The notes under the pieces were generated by a model. That model had not been told where the DNA came from. It worked only from the letters and a program-made list of their open reading frames with translations, and did no database searches. The position numbers and the translations under genes are program-made. From the NCBI GenBank assembly GCA_030323885.1, contig JASIRB010003681.1, positions 1-64,000 of the forward strand: a DNA stretch of 64,000 bases, written 5' to 3'. This document shows, in pieces, positions 32,620 through 45,202 of the stretch. The stretch's first letter is position 1. Each line of letters opens with the position of its first letter. This DNA is from Branchipolynoe longqiensis. Taxonomy: Eukaryota; Annelida; Polychaeta; Phyllodocida; Polynoidae.

Positions 32620-35600
32620 ATGGCTTCTAATTTCAAATGTATTTATTGTGGTGGTAAATTTGCTTCACAAATTCAATTGTCAAATCATGTGAACAAATGT
32701 AAATTTTTGTTTAGGTATTGTCCATTATGTGGAAATAATGTATGTAAGAAAAAAGAATGTAAAGGTGAAATATTTAATCTAGATGGGTTGTCTTCAATTA
32801 TCAAAGATAATCCAAATATATTAGCTATATATAATAGAAGATGGACTGCAATTCAAACGGGTGTACGCACAAATGGAGTTAAAGTTTCACAGGTTAACAT
32901 ACGCTTACCAACAGGTGAATTAACTGATGCAATTGATATCATGCGTACTATTCATACAAATCAACGAGAACTATATAAAGTCGGTCTTTCGCTTGGTCTT
33001 ATATTGCAACACAAAGAAACAACCGAATATCGTTATTTTCATGCATCGCAAAATAATGCGCAATTAACAAAACAACTTTTTTCAATTTCCAATTCAATTA
33101 CATTGGAACGATCTCTTATTTCATATTTGGTTATTTGTGATGTTACTGAAGAAGCAAAAAGAGTGGTAAATCAAGATACAAAATGGAAAATTGTTGAAAT
33201 AACAAATCTTAATGTAGCAATATATAGAATCAATTCCTTTCCAATTAGGACTATAACTAAAATTCCAACGCACATGCTTAAACGCGGTATGTGGCATTTT
33301 CAAAGAAAACCTATAACACATAGGAAATATAACGATAACTTGTGTGTATTTAGATGTTTGGCAAAATATTTGTATAATGATTGTTATGTAGCTGTAGAAT
33401 TATTAAAACAATATGATTCTTCTGCAAATCCAAAATTATTTAAAGGTGTTTTGTTAAAAGATTTTGCTAAATTAGAAAACTTATTTGATGTGCAAATTGG
33501 AGTTTATAGTATTGCATGTACAGGTAAAGTATCTGTTATTCAAACACCTACAAAAAATTATGCTGAAAATGGTAAAATGAATATTAATTTGTATACAAAA
33601 CACGCTAGTTTGATTGTGGATTTTACGTGTTATGCACAAATATTTACTTGTAAAAAATGTTATAAAAGGTTTAGCAAAATTAAGTATCTTCAGCAACATT
33701 ATAAAGCGTTAAAGCCCTGTACTAAAGTTAAATTTGAGTATTTAGGTGGTGTATATAACAATACTTTAAATGTATTTCAACAATTAGCGTTAGCTGGTAT
33801 TCACATTTCAAATAGTATGTCAAAGGTTTATCCGTATAAAATTACTTATGATTTTGAAGCATTTAAAAAAAAAACCAACTTGCTCAAATACAAAAAAGGT
33901 AAAAATAGAAGCAAATCATGTTCCTTTATCAGCCAGTGTAGCGTCAGATTTTCCTGGATATGAAGAACCTATTTGCTTTATTCGTGAAAAAGATAACGAT
34001 TCAGATAATTTAGTTGACAGAGTGTTTTTATATATTTATAATTTAGCAATTCTCATCGGCAACAGTATAAAAGATATGTTTCAGGTAACTTTAATTACAT
34101 TAGATAATATTATAGAAGAGGCTCTTGCTCGCGAAAAACAAACTCAAAATGGAAAAAAATGGCATTTAACATCTCACCCATTTGTTACATTAAAAAAGCG
34201 GTTTCTTAATTGGATTTATCAGGTTCCAGTTATTGGTTTCAATAGTGGAAAATATGATTTAAATTTAATTAAAATGGAATTTCATCAATTGTTACATAGT
34301 CGTGAAGAAACTGTGCATGTTATTAAACGAGGTAATCAATATTTGTCTATTACAACAGAACATATGCTACTTCTTGATATTTTTAATTACCTTGCACCAG
34401 GATATAGTTATGATTCATATTTGAAAGCTTTTACTAAAGACAATGTTAAGGGATATTTTCCATATGAATGGCTAACCAGTGTTAAAAAACTAAATAATAT
34501 AACACTACCACCAAGGGAGTGCTTTTATAGTTCGTTAACAAAAACTACAATAAGTGAAGATGCATACAATACTTGTAAAAAACTTTGGAAAGACTGTAAA
34601 ATGAAAACTTTTAAAGATTATTTGATTAATTATAATAACAGTGATGTAAAACCATTCATTACAGCATTAAATAATCACGCTAGTTTTTAAAAAAAACGTA
34701 ATATTGATATGTTTAAAGATGGAATATCACTACCTGGTTTAACTTTAAGATTTCTTTTTCAAAATATAAATTCAGCAGCACCATATGTTCTTTTTAATAA
34801 TCAAGATAAACATTTACATGAACTTGTTCAAAATCATTTAGTTGGTGGACCTTCAATTATTTTTCATCGTTATCACGAATCCGGTGTAACAAAAATACGA
34901 GAAGTTGACTTTGGTAACAAAGCTAAGTTATGTCAGCATATAATAGGTGTAGATGCAAACACGCTTTACTTAAAATGCCTTGCTGAAGAACATTGTTCAG
35001 GTTTTTATATAGAACGACGAAGGTGTACTAATTTTAAAGCTGAAATTTGTCAAAAAACAAGTATTATGGCTTTGGAATGGATACAATATACAGAATACAG
35101 TAAGCAAATACAATTAAGACATCAATTAAATGGTGGTGAAGTTATTATAGGTGGTCGCAAAATCCCGGTTGATGGTTTTCATGTTGAAACTGGTAATATA
35201 TATAATTTTAATGGTTGTTATTGGCATGGTCATAACTGCAATTTAACGACAAAAATGAATGTTGATGAAAAAATTAATAGACAAGCTCGCACTCAAAAAG
35301 TTTACGAATATTTAACAACCTTAGGCTATAAAGTTACTATTATGAAAGAGTGTGAATGGAACCAATTAAAACAATCTGCCAAAGTTGCTAACATTTTAAA
35401 ACACTGGGCTATTCCAAAACCAAAGTATAACAAAAATTCTTTGACAGAAGCAAGAATTTTACAACAAATTGAAAATGGAACTATTTTTGGTTTAATTCAA
35501 GTAGATATTGTAACACCTGAATCTTTAAAATCGTATTTTAAAGAAATGACACCTATTTTCAAAAATGTTACTGTTGCAGTAAAAGATTGTGGTGCATATA

Positions 35601-35750
35601 GACTGAATTTGTCAAGGAATATGAAATTGCAAAACCACCTCAACGTATGCTTATTGGTAGTTATTTTGGAAAAGAAATTTTGTTAGGTACACCGCTTTTA
35701 AAATGGTATATTCAACATGGGTTAAAAGTAACAAAGATATATCATGTGAT
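32620..35750 (+). pseudogene. Polinton protein-primed family B DNA polymerase, N-terminal part
   Basis: This enzyme replicates Polinton DNA by protein priming. The N-terminus has a C2H2-like finger (CIYCGG ... NHVNKC) and a further Cys cluster. The 3'-5' exonuclease follows, with Exo I (ITYDFEAF, about 33842) and Exo II (GFNSGKYDLNLI, about 34237). Then come the GVDANTLYL motif-A region (about 34950) and a GCYWHGH block (about 35215) common in Polinton polymerases. Damage visible: a frame shift at an A10 run (33865-33874), an in-frame TAA at 34688-34690 near another A-run, a shift near 35600, and a 10.2-kb insertion after 35750. The gene continues at 45965. Two of the breaks sit at A/T homopolymers, so some could be read errors, but the insertion alone disrupts the gene. 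Confidence 0.88.
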
Positions 35751-36113
35751 ACGCGACGAAGGAGGAACGAGGAGTCAGGGGTGGAGAAAAACAGCACTTT
35801 ATTCATGAAGTGCGGGACAAAGCAATGACAATAGGATAATGACATGAGAACAGGACAATACAGTGTAGAATAAGAACATCGGAAGGGAGGACTCGGAAGG
35901 AGCCTAGGGTAAATAAAGTCAGTGAGGGGGAGGTCGTCCCGAGGAGCCCTCCACCCTAGGAGTGAGGTATGTAAGTAATGGGTGGGTGGGTGGAGAAAAT
36001 TTGATGGCGTGTGAGGACGGTTGGAGGGAGAGTGGCTGGAGGCAGCCAGAGGGCAGGGTTATAAGGCCGGGGGAGGTTACGTAATGCATAACCGTCAGAG
36101 GAGGGGAGGGGGG

Positions 36114-36244
36114 TGTAGTGTATGTACGACGCGAGCACCCGAAACCGAAACCCTGATCGGGCCGGCAGCGCTGTCTGCGCGGAACCCAAATAAAGCATTA
36201 TGAAACTAGACGTCGTTGTGTAGAGTCGGTTCATGATCATTACA
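36114..36244 (+). repeat. 5' LTR, 131 bp
   Basis: It begins TGTAGTGTATG and ends ATGATCATTACA. AATAAA at 36189-36194 is the likely polyadenylation signal. The length is very short for an LTR. Confidence 0.92.
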
Positions 36245-36260
36245 TGGTGTCAGAAGCGGG
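36245..36260 (+). promoter_or_regulatory. Primer binding site, tRNA-Leu-like
   Basis: TGGTGTCAGAAGCGGG immediately follows the LTR. It is complementary to the CCA-end of animal tRNA-Leu with about one mismatch, as I recall that tRNA. Leu priming is known for the Steamer element of clams. Confidence 0.7.
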
Positions 36261-36273
36261 AAACTGAAGCAAA

Positions 36274-39200
36274 ATGGCTCTTTCCGGGTTGAAACCCCCC
36301 GCCGCACTGAATTTGAACGAGGACTTTGCGGCTAACTGGAAAGCCTGGAGCCATTCCTACCAGATCTACGCCACAGCAGCCGGAGTGCTGAGTAGGAGCG
36401 AGAAGGTGCAGTGCTGCGTGTTTTTACACGTGGCAGGAGCAGAAGCGCAAAAAGTGCATCAAGCAATGACATTCAGGGCCGCCGAAATAGACAAAATCGA
36501 ACCACTCCGGGAAGCGTTCCGGATATACTGTGAAGGACGAACAAACTTGACTGTGACTCGGTACAAGTTTAACTCGTATAACCAGGGCCAAGAGACGATG
36601 GACACATACATAAGAGAAGTGCGACACCGAATCGGACACTGTCAATACGAAGGCCTAGAAGAATCATTGATGTGCGACAGACTAGTGAGCGGTGTCAAAT
36701 GCAATGAGCTACGCGATCGGCTCTTAAGAACGCCGAAACTGTCTCTCAAGATGTGCGAGGAAATATGCCGCCTGAGCGAACGCACAGGACGACAGTTGGC
36801 AGGGGCGACAATCGGCGAACATGCGGTGGATTACGTACGACGTGAGGATACGGCCCGCCAAACACCACGAACGTACGACTCCAGGCAGCAGCAGAGGCAA
36901 CGGCCGGCCGCCAGAGGGAGCCGGGATCAAGACAGCAGACCCGGAGACGTGCGCGCAAATTGTTCATGGTGCGGGTACACTCACCGAAACGGTCGAGACG
37001 CATGCCCCGCAAAAGGCAAATCGTGCTCGGTGTGCAAAAAGATAGGACATTTCGCGAAAGTGTGCCGGGGCAAAACCACAAGCATAAACGAGATAGTCCT
37101 AAACGAACACGATGAAGATGACGAGAAGGAATTCGAAAACCCGGAATTTGACCTGTTCGTGGGAGCCATCGAGAGAGATGACAGCAAGACAAGCGATTTG
37201 TGGTTTGCCGAAATACCTGTGGGCCCCGTCAATATAAAATTCAAATTGGATACGGGCTCTGAAGCAAACATAATTCCAATGAACTTATTCAGCAGAATCA
37301 ACAACGCGGAATTAAAAACATCAAGATGTCGACTCGTCACGTACTCGGGGGAAAAGATAGTGCCGAGAGGAGAAACATCGCTGCTAGTGCGGGATCAGTG
37401 GCTACGCTTCCAAGTGACAGAGACAGGATGCCCCATCCTCGGCAAGGAGGCATGCGTCCGACTACGCATCCTATCGCGCATCGACAGTGTCCAGACGGAG
37501 GAAAACAGAGACATCAGTGATTCACAGAACACGGTAAAAACATTTAACGATGTGTTCACCGGTCTAGGCACGATTAAAATAAATGCTAAGATATACACAG
37601 ACAGTACAGTGCAACCAGTCATTGACCTGCCCAGATGGGTACCGCATGCCATTGAAAATAAGGTAAAGGCAGAATTAGACCGAATGCTGAAACTGGGGGT
37701 AATAGTAGAAGAGACAGAACCGACGCCGTGGGTCAGTTCAATAACGGTGGTCAGGAAAAAAGACAAAATCAGAGTGTGCTTAGATCCAACCAGACTAAAC
37801 AAAGCAATCCTAAGGGGGCCATACCCGACACGTACGGTAGAGGAGGTCATAGCAAATTTAGACGATGCAAAATACTTTTCAGTCCTTGACGCAACAAATG
37901 GTTATTGGCAAATTCAACTAGACATAGACAGCTCAAAACTATGCACGTTTAACACCCCCTGGGGCAGATATAGATACACAAGGCTACCGTTTGGCATTAA
38001 AACCGCCGGGGACATCTTCATATACGAAATGAATAAAATTCTGCATGAATTGAAGGGAGTTAACGTAATTACAGATGACATTTTGGTGTACGCGAAAACA
38101 ATAACCGAGCACAACGCGAATCTCAACGCTGTCCTAGAACGGGCACGAGAGGTTGGATTAACCCTAAATCCTGACAAATCTAGCATTGGTAAAACAAGTG
38201 TCAATTACGTAGGCCACGTCATTTCGGAAGAAGGGGTGAAACCAAGCAATGAGAGAGTACAAGCAATAACAGACATGCCCACACCCACCAACAAACAATC
38301 GGTACAAAGATTCTTGGGCATGGTAGCCTATGTAGCTAAATTCATGCCCAACCTCGCAGAACTAACAAAACCATTACGCATTCTAACAGTAAAGGAAACG
38401 GCATGGCATTGGCAAGAATCGCAACAAAATGCATTCGATAATCTAAAAAAATGATCACAAAAGCACCTGTCCTCAGATTCTATGACGTAACTAAAGAGAT
38501 AACTCTCCAAGTTGATGCCTCAAAGTCAGGGCTCGGGGCGGCACTGTTGCAAGAAGGCAGGCCAATAGCAATGGCATCAAAAGCGCTGGACGAGACCCAA
38601 AGCAGCTATGCGGTGATCGAAAAAGAACTCTTAGCAATCTGTTTCGGTTGCACGAAGTTCCATAACTACATATTCGGAAAGAAGGTACGGGTCGAAACAG
38701 ATCCGTTGTCCAGAGACCACAGCGACAAGACAGGACCTGAGCAGCTGTTCGACACAGACATCACAGTAGCAGCAATACACTTAGTACAAGGGGGCCTTAA
38801 TGACATCGCAAAAGAAACAAACAAAGATAAAGTGCTAACGGAAGTAATCAAAATGGTTGAGAACGGATGGCCAGAGGATAAAAACTCAGTACCGAAATGT
38901 GTGACGCCATTCCATATGTTCCGGCACGAAATAACCAGGGCCAACGGAGTATTACTAAAAGGTAACAGAATAATAATACCCTCAGAACTGCAAAAGGAAA
39001 TGTTAACAAGATTACACGAAACACACCAGGGAATAATCAAAAGTAAGCGACTAGCAAGAGAACACGTTTTTTGGCCAGGTATGCAAACACAAGTAGAAGA
39101 CAAAATTAAAAGATGCACGTTATGCCAACAGTACAGGAACAAGCAACACAGTGAACCATTAACGTCACATGAAATACCATGCTCACCGTTCAACAAAATA

Positions 39201-39884
39201 GGGGCCGATCTGTTCCAAATAGAAAATCAAACATAGTTACTAATCGTAGATTACTGGTCGAAATATCCAGAAGTGGTAGAGCTACAGACAACAACTAGCA
39301 GTGCAGTGATAAAAGCAATGAAGCAAATATTTGGTCGGCACGGCATTCCAGAGAATGTACTGTCTGACAATGGTCCACAATTCGCAGGGGAGGAATATAA
39401 CAAATTCGCAGAACAATACGGATTCAAAATCACGTTTTCGAGTCCGCACTTTCCACAAAGCAACGGGCAGGCCGAAAGGCATATCCAAACAGTAAAGAAA
39501 ATGATAAAAAAGGCCATGACAGAGTCAAAAGACTACAACCTGTTCCTGCTAAACTACAGAAACACTCCGCTGGCAGACATAGCCGCATCGCCAGCGCAAA
39601 TGCTAATGAGTAGAAAGCTACGTTCGAAACTGCCAACAACAGCACAACAATTAAAACCCAAAGTAACTAGAGTAGCAAAACAACAAATCAGAAATGTACA
39701 AATTAAACAAAAACAACGCTACGACTGCCATGCAGGCAAGAATCACAACATCATACAGGCCGGACAATACGTGCGGTATCTAACCCACAAAGGGAAATGG
39801 GCCCAAGGGGTGATAGAAAAGGCGGGCGACAACGAGACAAGAAAATACGTAGTACGCAACAACAAAAATCATAACCTAGTATGA
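36274..39884 (+). pseudogene. Gypsy gag-pol polyprotein with frameshift, stop and RNase H deletion
   Basis: It encodes capsid and the replication enzymes of the retrotransposon. The Gag part ends in two Cys/His knuckles (about residues 230-266: CSWCGYTHRNGRDAC, then CSVCKKIGHFAKVC). The protease has LDTGS (Asp at residue 326). RT shows VLDATNGYWQI (about 540) and TDDILVYA (about 600). RNase H begins LQVDASKSGLGAALL, but jumps from VETD straight to PLSR near 38697, so the centre of the domain is missing in frame. The frame shifts at an A7 run (38445-38451). The integrase zinc finger (HETHQG ... CTLCQQY) is followed by a TAG at 39234-39236 just before the first catalytic Asp (VDYWSKYPE); the DNGPQF and GQAERHIQ motifs are intact. 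Three lesions make it non-autonomous. Confidence 0.9.
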
Positions 39885-40541
39885 AACCGAAAACATATAT
39901 TCCAGACAAAGGAAAATAATCAGAACATTGAACAACTCAACCCGCACACACAACACGGGTCCCAAACTGATAAAGCCAGTGAGAACGCGTCACAAAGCCC
40001 ATACACAACGAGATACGGACGACAAGTAAAACCGCCACAAAGGCTAGCGTATCAGTAGGTAATAAACATGTCACACGTATCGGCAACGCGACAGCGACCC
40101 ACATCTACGACGAGATGCACATGTGCGCAAATGAATGCACAAGGTCACACGGTTGGTACGTACAGACACAAAGTCAAACATTATTAGATACCAATATATA
40201 CAATGTTATAAATGTGCATGCGCTAAATGTTAGAAATAAGTACAAGTATCCACGAAATGACACACGTCCAAAAAGTCCATAGTGTAAGGTCAAAACTATA
40301 TACAAAAAAAAAAAAAAAAAAGCCGGTTTAGGGGCTACCTTCGGAAGGAAACAGGGCTGTGCTTGCATGCCAGCCACAACGCGGTAAGTCGTAAATGATG
40401 TAAGAAACATAAGGTCACAGAAATGAAGGACGTCACGCCTGAATGTTACTTGCGATCCTCGGAAGCCATACACAGAGAGAAGTTAAAATCATCGGTAGCT
40501 TACTGTGCTTTCATTACAATGCAAAATGTATAAAAGGGAGA
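39885..40541 (+). other. Gypsy 3' untranslated region and polypurine tract
   Basis: No gene is seen. A run of 18 A lies at about 40302-40321. The polypurine tract AAAAGGGAGA at 40532-40541 abuts the 3' LTR. Confidence 0.7.
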
Positions 40542-40672
40542 TGTAGTGTATGTACGACGCGAGCACCCGAAACCGAAACCCTGATCGGGCCGGCAGCGCC
40601 GTCTGCGCGGAACCCAAATAAAGCATTATGAAACTAGACGTCGTTGTGTAGAGTCGGTTCATGATCATTACA
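40542..40672 (+). repeat. 3' LTR, 131 bp
   Basis: It is identical to the 5' LTR except for one base (GCGCCGTCTG against GCGCTGTCTG). GGGGG follows. Confidence 0.92.
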
Positions 40673-40979
40673 GGGGGTGCATTCCTCCTCCGCCGCGAAT
40701 CAAATGCAATGCAAGCATTACAACCGATACGCGACGAAGGAGGAACGAGGAGTCAGGGGTGGAGAAAAACAGCACTTTATTCATGAAGTGCGGGACAAAG
40801 CAATGACAATAGGATAATGACATGAGAACAGGACAATACAGTGTAGAATAAGAACATCGGAAGGGAGGACTCGGAAGGAGCCTAGGGTAAATAAAGTCAG
40901 TGAGGGGGAGGTGGTCCCGAGGAGCCCTCCACCAAAAGGGAGGAGAGGGCTCGAGGGGCCGCCCACGATCAGGAGAATA

Positions 40980-42500
40980 GCAGCAGGGGGGCGGTCGGTG
41001 TCAGGTCACTGAAGCTGGCAGGTCCAGCGACCAGCGAAAAAGCCGACATCCGCCGGCGAGTGTCAGTGTCACTGGTAGGTTCAGCAACCAGCGATCACCG
41101 GGATATCAACAGGGGAGCTGGGGTCGGGCAGTGTCACTGGCAGGGCCAGCGACTGGGCCGACACTAGATCACTGCCACTGGCAGGTCCAGTGACCAGCGA
41201 GTGGTTGAAATTAGGAGAGGAGTGTCAGTGCCGATGCAGGTCCAGTAGCGAGCGATCAGAAGGATATCAGCAGGGGAGTTGGTGTGAGGTCAGTGTCAGT
41301 GGCAGATCGAGTGACCAGCAAGATCAGCAAGTCAGCTGCTGTCAGAGTGTCAGTAAGTGGGGGCCGGTCACTGTCCTGGCCTGTCGCGAGCAATGGGTAT
41401 GAGCAGGCGAGCTGGTGCCGAGGCGTCGGTCAGTGTCCGGTGCAGAGACCAGAATGATGTCAGCAGGCGAGGGGGTCAGCTGTCACCGTCACCGGCAGGT
41501 CCAGCAGCCAGCGATAAAGGATATCAGCCGGCGGGCCGGTGCCAGGTCAGTCTTGCTGGCGGGTCCAGCGACCAGCGAGTTCTGATATCAGCAGGCGAGC
41601 GTCAGTGTCTCTGGCAGGTCCAGTAGCCAGGGATCAGAAGCATATCAGTAGGCAAGCTGGTGTCAGGTCACCATTAGTGGCAGGACCAGGGACCGGGGCG
41701 ACGTCAGGTCAGTGTTGCTGGCAGGTCGAGTGACCAGCAGGTAATTGATATCAGGGGGTGAGTGTAGTGCCACTGGAAGGTCCAGTAACCAGCGATCACA
41801 AGGACATCAGCAGGGGGCGGCATCAGGCCAGTGTTACTGGCAGGCCAGCGACCAGTGAGATCAGCAAGTGAGCTGGCGTCAAAGCGTCAACCAGTCATGG
41901 GTGCCGCGACCAGAATGAGGCCAGGTCAGAGGTGGACGTGCGGAATGAGGGTCAGTAAGATCGAGGGAGGAGAAGGAGGTGAGGTGAACGGGTGTCGCCG
42001 TGACTGTCAGTGGGAGGCCCAGAGATCGGCAAGTGCGTCAGGAGCTGTGGTGGTGTCGGTGCCGGAGGTACCTCCAGGGCCGGCGCCAGGGCGGCATCAG
42101 CAGGTGAGTCAGACTCAGGGGTCAGCGCAAGAGGTAGGTCCAGGGACCATGAGGACATCAGCGGGTGGGCTGGCGTCGGAGTGTCAGTCATGTGGGCCGA
42201 TCGGCCAGGTGGTGTCATCAGGTGAGCCCGTGTCACTCTGTCAGTGTGAAGGTGGGGGGGTCGAGCAACCAGTGAGAGCAGCAGGTGACCTGGTGTCAAA
42301 CTGTCAGTCACTGGGGGTGCCGCAACCAGAATGGGGCTGCCTCGGAGGTCGATGTGCCCTGGGCGATGATGTCCGGCAGGGCGACTAAAGACTGTGGGAG
42401 GGGGCCGAGGTCAGGGTCAGTGTCAGGGTTAGTGACCGTGAGGGCGGGGGAAGGGCAGAGCGAATTGGCCAGTTACCATGCAGAGGGGGGGGGAGGAGAG
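40980..42500. repeat. Degenerate tandem repeats, TGGCAGGTCCAGCGACCAGCG core
   Basis: Units of about 60-90 bp contain ACTGGCAGGTCCAG-GACCAGCGA and GATATCAGCAGG-GAGCTGGTG. They are heavily diverged towards the right. It is non-coding. Confidence 0.75.
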
Positions 42501-42714
42501 TGTAGGATGCGGGCAGCCAAAAATTATTTAGGCCCGTAGCCGAGGGAGCCGCCTATGCCCGGGGAGAAGAGGAGGCAGGGGAGGGTGGCGGTGAGTGGTG
42601 AGGTGGCAGTGTCTGGTGGATGTCCGGTGCCCGTGGGGTGTGGGGTGGTGCGGGGGGTTGTTTGGGGGTGGTAGGGGCTTGCACTACGGTGAGAGCACAG
42701 GGGCGGCGGCAGCG

Positions 42715-44700
42715 GGTCTGAGGCATGACTCCGCCACCAGTCTGAGGCATGACTGCATGACCCCACCAGCAGTCTGAGGCATGACTGTGGTGGCTGGAGC
42801 CAGTTAGTTCCAGGCACGACTCCGCCGGCAGTCTGAGGCATGACTGGCATGTGCGGGGTGTAGTTCGGGGGGGCTTGCACTGCGGTGAGAGCACAGGGGT
42901 GGCGGCGGCTGAGGCATGACTCCGCCACCAGTCTGAGGCATGACTGCATGACCACACCAGCAGTCTGAGGCATGACTGCGGTGGCTGGAGCCAGTTCCAG
43001 GCACGGCTCCGCCGGCAGTCTGAGGCATGACTGGCATGTGTGGGGTGTAGTTCGGGGGGGGGCTTGCACTGCGGTGAGAGCACAGGGGTGGCGGCGGCGG
43101 GTCGGAGGCACGACTCCACCAGCAGTCTGAGGCATGACCCCACCAGCAGTCTGAGGCATGACTGCGGTGGCTGGAGCCAGTTCCAGGCAGGACTGCACCG
43201 GCAATCTGAGGCATGACTGCGGTGAGAGCGCAGGGGTGGTGGCGGCGGGTCTGAGGCATGACTCCGCAAGCAGTCTGAGGCATGACTGCATGACCCCACC
43301 GGCAGTCTGTGGCATGAGTGCAGTGGCTGGAGATAGTTCCAGGCATGACTCCGCCGGCACTCTGAGGCATGACTGCAGTGACGGCACAGGGGTGGTGGTG
43401 GTCGGTCTGAGGCATGACTCCACCAGCAGTCTGAGGCATGACTGCATGGCCCCACCAGCGGTCTGAGGCATGACTGCGGTGGCTGGAGGTAGTTCCATGG
43501 CAACACTCCGCGGCAGTCTGAGGCATGACTGTGGTGAGAGCACAGGGGTGGTGTTGGCGGGTCTGAGACATCACTCCGCCAGCAGTCTGAGGCATGACTG
43601 CATGAGCCCATCCACAGTCTGAGGCATGACTCCACCAGCAGTCTAAGGCATGACTGCATGACCCCACCAGCAGTCTGAGGCATGACTGCGGTGGCTGAAG
43701 ATAGTTCCAGGCATAGTCTGAGGCATGACTGCGGTGAGAGCACAGGGGTGGCGGCGGCGGGTCTGAGGCATGACTCCACCAGCCGTCTGAGGCATGACCC
43801 CAGCAGTCTGAGCAATGACAGCAGCGGCTGGAGATAGCTCCAGGCACGACTCCGCCGGCAGTCTGAGGCATGACTGTGGTGAGAGCACAGGGGTGGTGGT
43901 GGCGGGTCTGAGGCATGACTCTGCCAGCAGTCTGAGGCGTGCCTGCATGACCCCACCAACAGTCTGAGGCATGACTGCGGTGGCTGGAGATAGTTCCAGG
44001 CATGACTCCGCCAGGAGTCTGAGGCATGAGTGCAGTGAGAGCACATGGGTGGCAGCGGGTCTGAGGCATGACTCCACCAGCGGTCTGAGGCATGACTGCC
44101 TGACCCCACCAGCAGTCTGAGGCATGACTGCGGTGGCTGGAGATAGTTCCAGGCATGCCTCCGCCGGCAGTCTGAGGCATGACTGCGGTGAGAGCACAGG
44201 GGTCGCAGCGGCCGGTCTAAGGCATGGCTCTGCCAGCAGTCTGAGTCATGACTGCATGACCCCACCAGCAGTCTGAGGCATGACTGCAGTGGTTGGACAC
44301 AGTTCCAGGCATGACTCTGCCGGCAGTCTGAGGCATGACTGCGAAGAGAGCACAGGGGTCGCGGCGGCGGGTCTGAGGCATGACTCCACCAGCAGTCTGA
44401 GGCATGACTGCATGACCCCACCAGCAGTCTGAGGCATGACTGCATGACCCCACCAGCAGTCTGAGGCATGACTGCGGTGGCTGGAGATAGTTCCAGGCAT
44501 GACTCCGCCGGCAGTCTGAGGCATGACTGCGGTGAGAGCACAGGGGTCGCGGCGGCGGGTCTGAGGCATGATTCGACCAGCAGTCTGAGGTATGACTGCA
44601 TGACTCCACCAGCAGTCTGAGGCATGACTGCATGACCCCACCAGCAGTCTGAGGCTGGGGATAGTTCCAGGCATGACTCCGCCAGCAGTCTGAGGCGAGG
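42715..44700. repeat. Higher-order tandem array, 156-bp unit
   Basis: Each 156-bp unit joins three sub-repeats (about 55, 69 and 32 bp), each beginning CAGTCTGAGGCATGACT. About 12 units are visible. 156 is 52 codons, which keeps minus-strand frames open for more than 900 codons without indicating a protein: the predicted chain is simply the repeat translated, in overlapping frames. Confidence 0.85.
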
Positions 44701-45202
44701 GGGGGGGGGCGCTTGGCCAGATGTGTGGGGAGCCGCCGTGGCTGTTAGATGATGCGATATGTGGTTGGCATGGGGGTGGGGGGGTGAGTGTGCTAACGTC
44801 ATTGATGACGTCACTGGGCGGGCCGCCTGTGTTGTGGCGGTTATGCCCCGGCGGGCAGCGATTGTGTGAAGGTGGGGGGGGGGGGGCGGCGCTGTGGGCC
44901 GTCTGCACCCCGGGGATGCCGGTAGTGTCAGGGGCGGCGAATATGACAGGGGTGGCTGCGGTCGGGCCGCTAGGGTGGTGACGGTTGGGGGCTCGAGGCA
45001 GGGGGCCGGGATGTCGGGCAGGGGTGGGGGGGGGAGGCCAAGGTTTTGACAGTGTAGATCGGCCAGGATAGTGTAGAGGGCCAAGGGCAGTGCCAATCGG
45101 CCGATGGGGCGAAGGTAGGGCAGGGGAGGCACCAACCATGTGTAGAGGCGTGGCGAGAGGGACCGTCCTGCAGGATGGTGTAGTGCAGGATAATGGTGAG
45201 GG

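Larger units (their letters stand above)
36114..40672 (+). mobile_element. Ty3/Gypsy LTR retrotransposon, young but coding-dead
   Basis: Two 131-bp LTRs (TGTAGTG...ATTACA) flank gag-pol. A GGGGG target duplication lies at 36109-36113 and 40673-40677, consistent with the undisturbed site in copy B (about 45911). It has a primer site, polypurine tract and pol order protease-RT-RNase H-integrase, typical of Ty3/Gypsy. The LTRs differ at about one position, so insertion was recent. Confidence 0.93.
35751..40726. mobile_element. Unclassified element copy A (short, split by Gypsy)
   Basis: The first ~205 bp (ACGCGACGAAGGAGGAACG onward) match copy B almost base for base. Then a private ~40-bp stretch (35957-35996) replaces the ~4.9-kb interior. 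The last ~110 bp before the Gypsy insertion match 45800-45912. The right end after the Gypsy (40678-40726) matches 45917-45964. It is therefore a deletion derivative of copy B. Confidence 0.75.

Noticed and set aside
38445..38451. Programmed frameshift at A7 in the Gypsy pol
   Set aside because: It falls between RT and RNase H, where no lineage needs one, and the same pol has a stop and a domain deletion; decay or read error is simpler.
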